Position numbers and translations under genes: made by a program. Below the pieces are notes generated by a model. It did not search any database, was not told the DNA's origin, and was given only the letters and a program-made list of their open reading frames with translations. Below are positions 23,368-32,487 of a DNA stretch of 64,000 bases, one piece after another; position 1 is the first letter of the stretch; each line of letters opens with the position of its first letter. Location of the stretch: contig OV884013.1 of NCBI GenBank assembly GCA_930367205.1, positions 119,079,827 through 119,143,826 on the forward strand, written 5' to 3'. Origin of the DNA: Acanthosoma haemorrhoidale (Eukaryota; Arthropoda; Insecta; Hemiptera; Acanthosomatidae).

Positions 23368-23580
23368 GATAAAATTCAATAAAATTACGATCTGCCCTAT
23401 TGGGATATAAATAATTTTAATCAATGATCTCAGTCTACATTTACAGTTCAGCATTCATTCACTCATTCATACACAGCTCAGGGACCACACCTTGCTGCAC
23501 GATTGTCTCCTCCGTCAACCGAATCACTGGATAAGGGCCAGTGGAACTGACCAAGAGATAATTGCTCTCATATCTTTTTG
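23368..23580 (-). mobile_element. Diverged LINE-A 3' UTR fragment
   Basis: Plus-strand words AATAAAATTACGATCTGCC, TTCATTCACTCATTCATACA and CTCCTCCGTCA match, with many changes, the inverted LINE-A 3' ends at 26.56, 40.0 and 47.3 kb. This copy looks older than the others. Confidence 0.65.
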
Positions 23581-23932
23581 AGTATAGTATTTAGCGGACC
23601 ATTATTACAAAAAAAAAAATATTAATCTGTAATAAACTTAATACTGATCCAATGAAATTGAAAAGATCAATCAAAGATCAAGATTACTTATTTATTAAGC
23701 CATTTTAAAACCAAACTCACTTATTTCAGATTCACTGTAATAAGCAGTAAATATGTATTTTTCATTCAGGAATCATATGAATCAATACTAAATAATTTAT
23801 TTCGTTCATTTGATTGATTTTAAGTTTCGAAGAGTCTCTTGAGGCAGTTGAAGTCAAATTATGAGTACGCGAACCTCAATAATGCTTGGAATGGAACGTG
23901 CACTATAATAAATCTTAGTATGTTTTAGGTCA

Positions 23933-24640
23933 TAAATCACCCTGTACTCTTTTGTATATATATTGTAAATTAATTTAAATGAATGTAAATAACATTACCA
24001 AACCATAAGTCATTGTAAATGTTGTAAACAATTAAATACGCAGCTGCAAGTTAATTAGTTAGAGGCTGGGAACCCTCACCCTCTACCCAGAGAAGGTACT
24101 AAAGTGACCCAGACAAGGCCTGAGTCACGAGAACAAAGACCACCATATACTGGGCTGTCATTGGCCACAATAACGAGTCCCATGATTGGGCACTAACGAG
24201 GGACACCAACTATAAACAGACCCGGGGGGTGGCCTGTAAATCATTCTCACGACGGCTCTAACTGGCGAACTTGCGGCTGCACTGATGTTCAAAACTTGGC
24301 CTTCTCATTTATGAAAACCTCTGCATCTCTCTTCCCAACCTCGCTATGTTTTAATCTGGCCTTGTCAGGCCTCACATTCTCCTAGCTGGATTCTCTGCCT
24401 TCGCCTCACTAAAACTAGCAGCTCCTTGTGAGAGACCTCTCCCTCTTGGACAACTATTGTCGTGGCCCTACAAATTTACCTAGTAGTATCTCCCACAGCA
24501 ATCCAGTCTGTCTCTCTCCGGTTCACACTCACCTTTGGGATCCGGACGGATTTTGCCTACCCTCAGATACCGAGTGTGAATTCGTGGTCATTCCAAGACC
24601 ACACAAACTTCCTGCACCCCCTCCGAGGTGCCTGAGTGAA
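23933..24640 (+). repeat. R1 repeat copy d
   Basis: The upstream module (TAAATCACCCTGTACTC, ACATTACCAAACCATAAGTC, TATAAAC at 24211-24217) equals that of copy a and differs from that of copies b and c. The R1 body follows from about 24270, with the hairpin GTGGTC/GACCAC. Its reading gives LWDPDGFCLPSDTECEFV in a 110-codon frame (24428-24760) whose end runs into unrelated sequence. Confidence 0.75.
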
Positions 24641-24931
24641 GGCCCGAATATAACATTCAAGTTATGTTGTTGCTATAATTGTAGTATATTCAACAACAGA
24701 ATACACAGCGCAATATTGCAACAGATGGCTACTCAACATGGCCATCAATGGATCTTATGAGATATGGCCACAGTTGATACAAAACCAATACATATATTAC
24801 TTACCTGTGATCTTATATAAAACGACAGACTAAACTAGTGGATCCAAAGATGAGTAATCACCAGTATGTGTTTTATTTTATTTTTTATTTTTTTTGGTCA
24901 TGGAAAGGCCTTAAAGACCATGCGAATATCA

Positions 24932-25475
24932 TTACTTTCGGTTCTTTTCTTGTTTTTGTTTTTCCTTTCCTTCCATTTTCCTCTCATTATCTCTGCATGC
25001 TTTTGTTTTCTTCCTTCTGTCCACGCGACTCCTTTTTTCGATTTTTTTCTTTCCCACAAGAGCCTTGATTTCTTTCAGTCTTTTCCTATATCTTTCTTCG
25101 TCCTGACAATCCTGGTCCGTTATTCCTAGTCTTTCAGTTTCTTCCTTCATCTGGTTGGCGTATCCCCTTGAGCTTTTGTATCCTCAGATTTTCTGGAATA
25201 TTTCCTTGTTTGGTATTTCCGGGGCCATTCTTACCATATATCTGTGGAATTTCAGTCTCCTGATCCTTATGTCCCTTTCTAGGTGTTTTGTGTCTTTGTA
25301 GATTTCCTGGTTGGATCTTAGCCTGTATCCTTCTTAGGATTTTTCGTTCTATTCTCAATAGTCTTTCTAGACTGGGAAGGCATAAAGTTTTCGTCTCATA
25401 TAATATTACCGGTTTAACGACTGTGCTGTGCCTTTTTTTCGTATGTGTTTTATTATTACACATTTTCTTCATCTT
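24932..25475 (-). pseudogene. LINE-D reverse transcriptase C-terminal fragment
   Basis: A minus-strand frame at 25134-25493 contains VVKPVILYETKTLCLPSLER and LLRIERKILRRI. This is the pattern of the region after the catalytic domain in LINE ORF2 proteins of the RTE/jockey-like type (canonical YGSE.W, then LR.FERK.LR.I). It continues in a shifted frame at 24932-25150 as a lysine/arginine-rich tail (ERKMEGKEKQKQEKNRK), typical of the extreme C-terminus. One frameshift lies near 25140. It resembles neither LINE-A nor LINE-B/C closely. The catalytic motifs lie outside the preserved part. Confidence 0.7.
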
Positions 25476-25493
25476 TTTCTGACTAATACCCAA

Positions 25494-26544
25494 ATAAATC
25501 TATTTATCTGCTTAGAAAGCTGGCATGTTGGAGAGATCGCTTTTGTAAATAAATGTTAAGTAAAAATAAATGTTAAGAAAAAATAAATGTGTGACTACAT
25601 GAGATATTATTTATAGCTTTATAAATTTTTTTAATATTATAAGTATCAAACAAGAAGGAGTTATTTCGCGTTCAACGAAACCTTTAATTGTATAATCGAG
25701 CAAACTCAACCCTACTTTGTTTTGTTTTTTTATTGAAATAATTAAAACAGGCTAATATAAGCGTACATAAACGAAAACTGTTTTTATTTTTCGGAGAGGA
25801 TAAAGGTAGCACCTTCAATTAAGCAAAAAGTGGTATTAACACTTTTCTAACACATTTGTTTTCATTTTCGAAAGAAGGTTCTCAGTGTTGTTGCATATTT
25901 AAGCCGCTATTAACATATTAATGCATGATAAAAAGCAGGGGGACGTCACGCACAAACTTCACGCCCCCCTCCATCCGTTCCGGGGGAGCTTTCAACCTCC
26001 CACGTGGCATAAACAGAGGAGGGGTGCAACTCATATCGACAAAAAATAGAGATGCCGTAAAGCTCTAGCAAGATTGTTTGAATAACATTTGTTTTTGAAT
26101 ACTAACATTGAATAACAATGAATATAATGAACGTATACAAAATGAAGTACAGATACGCGTCCACATCATGTCGCAGTCAAGTGGCAAAGCCTTAGTGTGC
26201 ACGTTTTCACTCTCACATGCCAGTTGGCTAAATCAAGCCAAGTGGCCTGCTTATCCAAACAGCAACTGACTCCATTTCATTAAGAGGAAAGATAAACGTG
26301 CATTAATAGATTAATTAAGTCAGTTGCCTCCATGTTCCGTTTGTTTTTTAATTTATTTTGGTCCTACCATAAACAATAATTTTAACTAGACATTTTAAAA
26401 CAAATACCCAATTATTTTTGCATTATAATTATTCAATTATTATTAATTAAACGGTTGAAATCGTATCATAATATAGCAGCATGAATGATGAAACCATTTA
26501 ACTAATAATACCTCGTGAAGAGGCAATTTATTTTTCCATATATA
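25494..26544. other. No recognisable gene
   Basis: AT-rich, with a GC-richer patch at about 25940-26030. No open frame or family recognised. Confidence 0.45.
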
Positions 26545-26936
26545 TATTAATTATTATTAAACAGCTTTATTACGGTAAAATTACAATCTGCCTTATTGGG
26601 CAATAAGTAATTGTGCTCAATGTTCTAATTCATACTATATTTAAAATTCTTTATCCATTCGCTCATTCATACAGTATTTACAAACAGCCCAGAGACCTCC
26701 TAAACCTTCCTCGCATGCAAAAGGTTCTCCCACGCTCCTACGTCAGCCACGTCACTGGATATAGCCAGTGTAGGCTGACCACGAGAGCCACACACGCTCA
26801 GGACATGATTCGAGACCATTGTCAAGTATTTATAGTAGGTCACGAGGCCACTGCCGTTCCGGTCTCCGAGGAGGATGAGTGGTGCAGTGCAATGACTGTG
26901 CTAGGGGATTAGGGTGGTTGGATAGGTTACTATGGA
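26545..26936 (-). mobile_element. LINE-A 3' end
   Basis: On the minus strand it covers the end of ORF2 (words for SNLSNHPNPLAQSLHCTTHP) and the 3' UTR, down to CCGTAATAAAGCTGTTTAATAATAATT. The tail is TAA-like. The middle of the UTR is shortened. No catalytic region. Confidence 0.85.
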
Positions 26937-27400
26937 AGCTTAAGCTTAATCGGATTTGCTGCGTTTTTAATCAACTCATTTTGTACTCATCCGGCTGAGT
27001 TAACCCTGACCAGATTCATCCGAAATAAAAAATATTCCTAGGCAAGCTACCCGGTCTCCGCCTTACCTGTTAGTAATTTGCACTTAACGATGGCTTAAAA
27101 AAAACCAAAGATGCTTTTTTCGTGCGCAAATCGTACAAGTGAATATACACACCTACAACGACATACTAACAGAAACAAAGAACACGCGATCGAATGAGTT
27201 TTGCACCAGTCAAGAAACTCATCAAAGTCACTAATCGTCCATTTTAGACAACCAAGACGAATCAAGAGCTGGGGTATCATTGAACAGGATAACGCCAAAG
27301 AGATTACCCGTCTAGGAATAGGACATACATGGCTGATCCCTGGGAGGAGTGGGATAACGAACCCTTAACCGTTCCTCACACCATTCCATCCATATATTAT
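26937..27400. other. No recognisable gene
   Basis: A 67-codon minus-strand frame (27095-27298) is not recognisable. Nothing else seen. Confidence 0.4.
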
Positions 27401-27646
27401 AGGGATGAGTGGTGCAGTGCAATGACTGTGCTAGGGGATTAGGGTGGTTGGATAGGTTACTATGGAATTTCATATACTTAGAAGGGATGAGTGGTGCAGT
27501 GCAATGACTGTGCTAGGGGATTAGGGTGGTTGGATAGGTTACTATGGAATTTCATATACTTAGAAGGGATGAGTGGTGCAGTGCAATGACTGTGCTAGGG
27601 GATCAGGGTGGTTGGATAGGTTACTATGGAATTTTATGAACTTGGA
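27401..27646 (-). repeat. 82-bp tandem triplication of LINE-A coding end
   Basis: Units start at 27401, 27483 and 27565 with AGGGATGAGTGGTGCAGTGC and are almost identical. Each encodes, on the minus strand, the LINE-A ORF2 end (SNHPNPLAQSLHCTTHP). The period of 82 is not a multiple of three, so the repeat is not translated as a repeat. It is fused directly to the LINE-A fragment that follows. Confidence 0.95.
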
Positions 27647-27905
27647 AGGGATGAGTTCAAGAATGTAGGGTATATTAAGATCGTTATGAAGGGTTTCGTT
27701 GCTGTCGTAATAAGGGGCATTTACTATTGTTCTCAGGACTTTTAATTGAAAGGATTGGATACGGTTGATGTTCGACTTTTTTGCTGTCCCCCATACCTCT
27801 ATTCTGTATGTCCAGATTGGCTTAGGTATAACTTTGTATATTAGTAATTTTCTATTGATAGATGGGATGTCCTTCGAAGTAGTCTGTACAGTTGTCCAAA
27901 CTATG
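27565..27905 (-). pseudogene. LINE-A ORF2 C-terminal fragment
   Basis: A 119-codon open frame (27560-27919) keeps the C-terminal LINE-A region uninterrupted: KVIPKPIWTYRIEVWGTAKK, QSFQLKVLRTIVNAPYY, IPYILELIPSKF and SLHCTTHP. It is the best-preserved LINE-A peptide in the window. Finger, palm and endonuclease domains are missing, so it cannot be active. It lies head-to-head with the plus-strand copy starting at about 27990. Confidence 0.85.
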
Positions 27906-27989
27906 CTGTAATGAAGCAAAATGTTCCCACATTACCTTCACCCTTTGTCGCAAGTCTGGTCCACTAGTTTATTTTAAATTCCATTCCTC

Positions 27990-28738
27990 TTCCTGTATCC
28001 GAGACAGTACTGTATTTAGGCTTCCATCTCGACAAAAGACTGTCATGGGACCTACACACGAGGCTAAAAAGACAAGAACTAATCAGACGCTTTGGACAAC
28101 TGTACAGACTACTTATGGGGGACAGCAAAAAAGTCGAACATCAATCGTATCCAATGCTTTCAATCAAAAGTCCTGAGAACAATAGTAAATGCCCCTTATT
28201 ACGTCAGCAACCAAACCCTTCATAACGATCCTAATATACCCTACATTCTTGAACTCATCCCTTCCAAGTTTATGAAATTCTTAACCTATCCAACCACCCT
28301 AATCCCGTACCAGTCATTGCACTGCTCCACTCATCCCTAAAATCCTCCTCGGAGACTGAAACGACAGTGGTCTCGAGACCTGCTATAAATGCGTGACAGT
28401 AGGAGACCTGGCGGTGGCCAGTTTCTCCAATCATGTCCTGAGCGTCTGTGGCTCTCGTGCTCTTCGTCAGCCTCCATTGGCTCGTATGCGGTGACTTGGC
28501 TGACGGAGGAGCGTGGGGGACTTCCCAACACTTCGCTTCCTCTATCGCATGCGAGGGAGGCAACAACCATGTGGACTTGGGAGGCCCCTGGGCTGTTTGT
28601 AAATATTGTATGAATGTGCGAGTGAATGATGAATTGTAAATATGGTATGAATGAGACGATTTATCTCAATTACTTATTGCCTATTAAATATTAGGGCAGA
28701 CTGTAATTTTATCATAATAAAGTTGTTTAAATATGAAA
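27990..28738 (+). mobile_element. LINE-A 3' end with full 3' UTR
   Basis: Starts upstream of the other copies: the frame reads LYLGFHLDKRLSWDLHTRLK, the conserved thumb-side motif of jockey-like reverse transcriptases. About 100 bp are then missing relative to LINE-A at 27.8 kb (the jump from YRLL to the GDSKK region). The ORF end and the longest 3' UTR in the window follow (CCTGAGCGTCTGTGGCTCTC, CATGCGAGGGAGGCAACAAC, ATGGTATGAATGAGA), ending at ATAATAAAGTTGTTTAA near 28735. Confidence 0.85.
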
Positions 28739-30070
28739 AAATCCTTATATCTGTAGATAATACGCTTGATATCGCTAATCTGTTCACAATTAACCTAATT
28801 CCTACAGCAACATTCTCAAATACACTGACGACATAATCTGCGGTCGAAGAATCTTTAAAGGACCTGGAGACTGCCTCTTCACGTTACACGATAAAAAAAG
28901 CACAAGATTTTTCCTCACAGAAGCGAATTCATTTCCAAGTTTAATGATTATTAGAACTATTGGGATAAAGTTAAAAAGTTACAAAACAATTAAGCTTGTT
29001 GAGGTTCCCTTAGGGTTCACTATGGAAAATTTAAATAATTTCTATTTAGTTTGAAGAGACCTAAAAATTATTAAAATGGAACTGTTTTCATAATCTTTAG
29101 AGTAGTATATGTAAATGAAACGCCACCTTCAGGTGGAATGGATCTCTGATGGAGAATGGATAGAATTGATATTGGATGGATGGTACGTGAGAGGAGTGAT
29201 CGAGTATTGGATGGTGGAGAGATGCAAGGTATATATTTGACGAAGACAGGGACATAGGGGATCGGAAGTAGGCGATGTTTGCACAAGGTCCCGTCTTCTA
29301 TCGGGGCATATTTCTCACATTCCCTCACGTCGCCCTGACTCCAGCGAACGAGGGAGAAATATTGTCTTCAGCTGCGACAAAGGGAATGAACAATACAGAA
29401 CACGTCAAATAGCTCAGATTGTATAGACAATGCCCAATGATAATATCACATAATGGAACCGAGGAAATATAAATCAATATTCGATTTGATAAAGCGTGGA
29501 CGTGAATAATATTTGTAATACTGAAAAACTTGATCAAATGCCATTAGTTAATTACTTTTTTTATGATACGGACTATATCATTAAATTACCCATCCAAACG
29601 TTCTTCATTAAAAAGTATATTTGCATTTGATTTTTTTTAACTATAGTCACCAAAGACCGCGGAAAAAAAAAAACTTCACAGTTCACTTGAATAGACTGTT
29701 GATAATTTTTCTGCATTTATGAAATATATTTAAACTTTATAAACTTTTGAAGGGACAGCAGTAAGGGGAATTGATGTTGGTATAGGCGATATGAGCACGA
29801 ATTTTAAATATTAGTAGTTTTTGTGAAATGCCATCGTTTCTGATGCTAGAGCACATGACAGGACTTAGTGACTTTTTTTAACAATATATGCTGAGGCACA
29901 ATGAAAAGAGAAAAAGACGACTGACGTAGTCATTCAGGATTTTATTATTCTACATCATGTTTTAGAGCTTTTATTTGTTCTACTAACTAGTTATCTGTTT
30001 GTCATTATATGCAAGTAAATGTTTCTTCTTTCACGTAATTATTATTCCATTTTTTCTCTTTATTAAATAA
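28739..30070. other. No recognisable gene
   Basis: AT-rich. Small frames at 29071-29328 and 29325-29537 (both minus) are unrecognised. Confidence 0.4.
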
Positions 30071-30562
30071 AGGGTGTCTCAGAATTAACGCAAGACTTGA
30101 ATCTGCAGCCATTTGTGCAGTAAAGTTCTGGCAACCCTAAAAAAAAACAATTTGACAGTTTAGCGGTAATAAAAATGGAGCGTTACAGGACAACGTGTCT
30201 TTATTGTTGAACATTATCTCAAAAATAATGAAAGTTTGGCGGTGGCAGTTCGAAAATTTCATTCAAAATATGGTCGGAATAGTGTTTCGACTTAATCGAC
30301 TGTGAAGAGTTAAAGTGAAAGTTAATTGAAAAATTTAGGGAGACTGGATCAGTAGGATACACTAAACACACAGGTCGTCCAAACACAAGCCGTTCAGGTC
30401 ACTACAGGACAGCACTAGTCGTGGAGGTCATTTTCCCGATGGGTTATTCCATAAATAACCCTATCCTATTTACTTTATAATTCAATGAAAAAATAACAAC
30501 AAAAATACTAAAAACTGTGTTTTCTATTTAAATCAAATCTTGCGTTAATTCTGGGACACCCT
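30071..30562 (+). mobile_element. Deleted IS630/Tc1-mariner-type element with both ends
   Basis: Terminal inverted repeats AGGGTGTCTCAGAATTAACG (left) and the complement of AATCTTGCGTTAATTCTGGG through GACACCCT (right) bound 492 bp. Inside, ATGGAGCGTTACA at about 30175 starts the same N-terminal helix-turn-helix region as at 57305 (NNESLAVAVRKFH-like). This continues with a broken LIEKFRETGSVGYTKHTGRP segment. The catalytic region is deleted. The left flank is TAA, as at 57192. The exact duplicated target is not clear. Confidence 0.85.
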
Positions 30563-30589
30563 ATAGATAATTATGTGTTGGGCTACTAG

Positions 30590-30840
30590 CACTGACAATC
30601 ATTTCCTGAGCGTCGGTGGCTCTCTTGTGCCGTCTTTCCGGTCTGTGCGGTCGGAGAGTGAGACGACGAAGGAGTTTCGTCACCTCCTTCACTAGGGCTC
30701 CTTGTGAGATTTTTAACTTATACATATTATGAATGTTTGTATGAGCTTTTAAACCACAACTAATAATGTTTGATAAGCAAATTGTAGTCTTACAAATGAA
30801 GAACTTTCTACAATAAAAGAGCTTAAAGTGTAAGAAAACT
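30590..30840 (+). mobile_element. Diverged LINE-A-related 3' UTR
   Basis: CAATCATTTCCTGAGCGTCG, GTGGCTCTC and a tail ending CAATAAAAGAGC parallel the LINE-A UTR (CAATCATGTCCTGAGCGTCT and so on), but the middle is different. It may be an older or sister subfamily. Confidence 0.45.
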
Positions 30841-31993
30841 AGTGAAAAGTTTCAAGTTATTCAGTCTCTGGTGGTTAGGACCGGCGTCTCTCCCCGTAGG
30901 TTGGGGCAATTGAGTGCCTTTCTTTATCACTGAAAAAGATCCAGAAAGAGAAGAAGCCGATTTTAGGAGTCAATGGAGGACTGAGAGCTGATTGGATCAA
31001 ATAAGTGGGCGGGGGTGGGGGGAGTTTTCACCGGAGTTGTCTAAAAGGGTCTTCGCAGAAAACGTGGTTTTCACACGCATTCCTACAAAAGGGGCCTCTG
31101 AGTATTCGCTTTCTCACAGGCGTCTGAATAAAACGAATAAAAATGAAAGGAAAAACTCCTTCGGAGCTACCAAGTATGTGTTGCTTAAATGATCTTATCA
31201 AAAAAACCTTTTTGTTTTCACCTGTGTGTTTGTCTATTCTTGTGAGGTTCCAGTAACTCAAAAACCTTAAAATCAAATAAAATTTCTGAGGTCATTCTAT
31301 AAATAATATATTTCGTATAAATATACTAAGCTATTGACAATAATGATTGAGATACATGTACATACAACCGAATCCATAGTTAAATAATCTTTGTAGAGGA
31401 GAGTATTTTAAAAGAAATGAAAGAAAAGCTTTATTATGAAGTACAAGCAAAACACTGGTACACACCACTATTAACAGTTATGTTACTACATTCTGGGTGG
31501 GGTGTTGGGGAACAAGTGTGGACTGGGGCTAAAGCTGAAACATATTTGTATAAGAGAAGGGTAGTTCCAGGAATCGGGATAGAGGTCTTGGAAGGAATGC
31601 GGTTGCTTACTTAAAAATATCAGTGACTTCCATGAAGTCACGAGGCAGGTATACACTAGCTTCTACTATTAGCATTAATATTAGATTATAATATTAGCAT
31701 TACAATATTCTTAGCATTATATAACTCTTAAATGAATATATTTAACATGAGGTAATTTCCTTTAAAAGAAGGATTTTAACCTTAACCAAGTGAATTGGTA
31801 TTTGCTATTTTTTTAATTGGCAAGCTAATAAAGACTGCGCTAATGAGAAAATCCATATTCGGAAGTCATATGGCAGTACATACCTAAAATCCGCACCAGG
31901 ATTAAGAATGCCTGGCAAAACTACAAAAGACACCATCGAGATAACAACAAAATATAATGGAAATGAACACGCAGCCAAATTGCCAGGTTTTCG
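30841..31993. other. No recognisable gene
   Basis: Open frames at 30992-31192 (plus), 31028-31276 (minus) and 31417-31614 (plus), each under 85 codons, show no known motif. Confidence 0.4.
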
Positions 31994-32094
31994 AATGTCT
32001 ATATTCGAAAAACTTTATTGTGATAAAATTAAATTCTGCCTCATTGAGCAATAAATTGTGATCAATATTCTCATTCATACCATAATGCATATCT
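31994..32094 (-). mobile_element. LINE-A 3' terminal fragment
   Basis: The last ~100 bp of LINE-A on the minus strand (AAACTTTATTGTGATAAAAT, TTCTGCCTCATTGAGCAATA, TTCTCATTCATACCATA), cut off where the next poly(A)-tailed fragment begins. Confidence 0.8.
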
Positions 32095-32095
32095 C

Positions 32096-32261
32096 TTTTT
32101 TTTTTTTTCCTTAGCTCTCAAACTTGGAAATATAGGATGTAGGAAAAATTATTTGGGATGATTTGAAGGAAGTATGAGAAGGATATGGAGTGTGGGATGC
32201 CGAAAAGCGGCTGGTGAATTCGGGAAGGTAGTGAGAGTCTACCTATGGTGGACAATAATAA
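32096..32261 (-). mobile_element. LINE-B-type 3' UTR with poly(A), outer fragment
   Basis: A T-run (32096-32108, the poly(A) tail) followed by CCTTAGCTCTCAAACTTGGA and AATATAGGATGTAGG. This is the same order as the main LINE-B tail at 32411. It ends at the next T-run at 32262. Confidence 0.8.
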
Positions 32262-32382
32262 TTTTTTTTTTTTTCTAAGCTCTCTAGTTAGAAGATTAGG
32301 ACTGAGGGGAAAATAAGGAATATTTGGGTTAAGCTGATCCTTGTACTAGGAGTAACTGCTAGAAGAAGGTGTAAGAGAATAA
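32262..32382 (-). mobile_element. LINE 3' UTR with poly(A), middle fragment
   Basis: A T-run (32262-32274), then CTAAGCTCTCTAGTTAGAAG and AGGACTGAGGGG. This is the same tail type as the plus-strand remnant at 1220-1265. It is directly followed by the LINE-B poly(A) at 32383. Confidence 0.7.
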
Positions 32383-32410
32383 TTTTTTTTTTTTTTTTTT
32401 TTTTTTTTTT
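32383..32410 (-). repeat. LINE-B poly(A) tail
   Basis: 28 uninterrupted T on the plus strand. The long pure run suggests a comparatively recent insertion, because such tails decay quickly. Confidence 0.95.
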
Positions 32411-32487
32411 CCCCTTAGCTCTTAAACTTGGAAATATAGGATGTGGGATATAAAGGAAAATTATTTTGGGCTAATGAGTGCCTTTTA

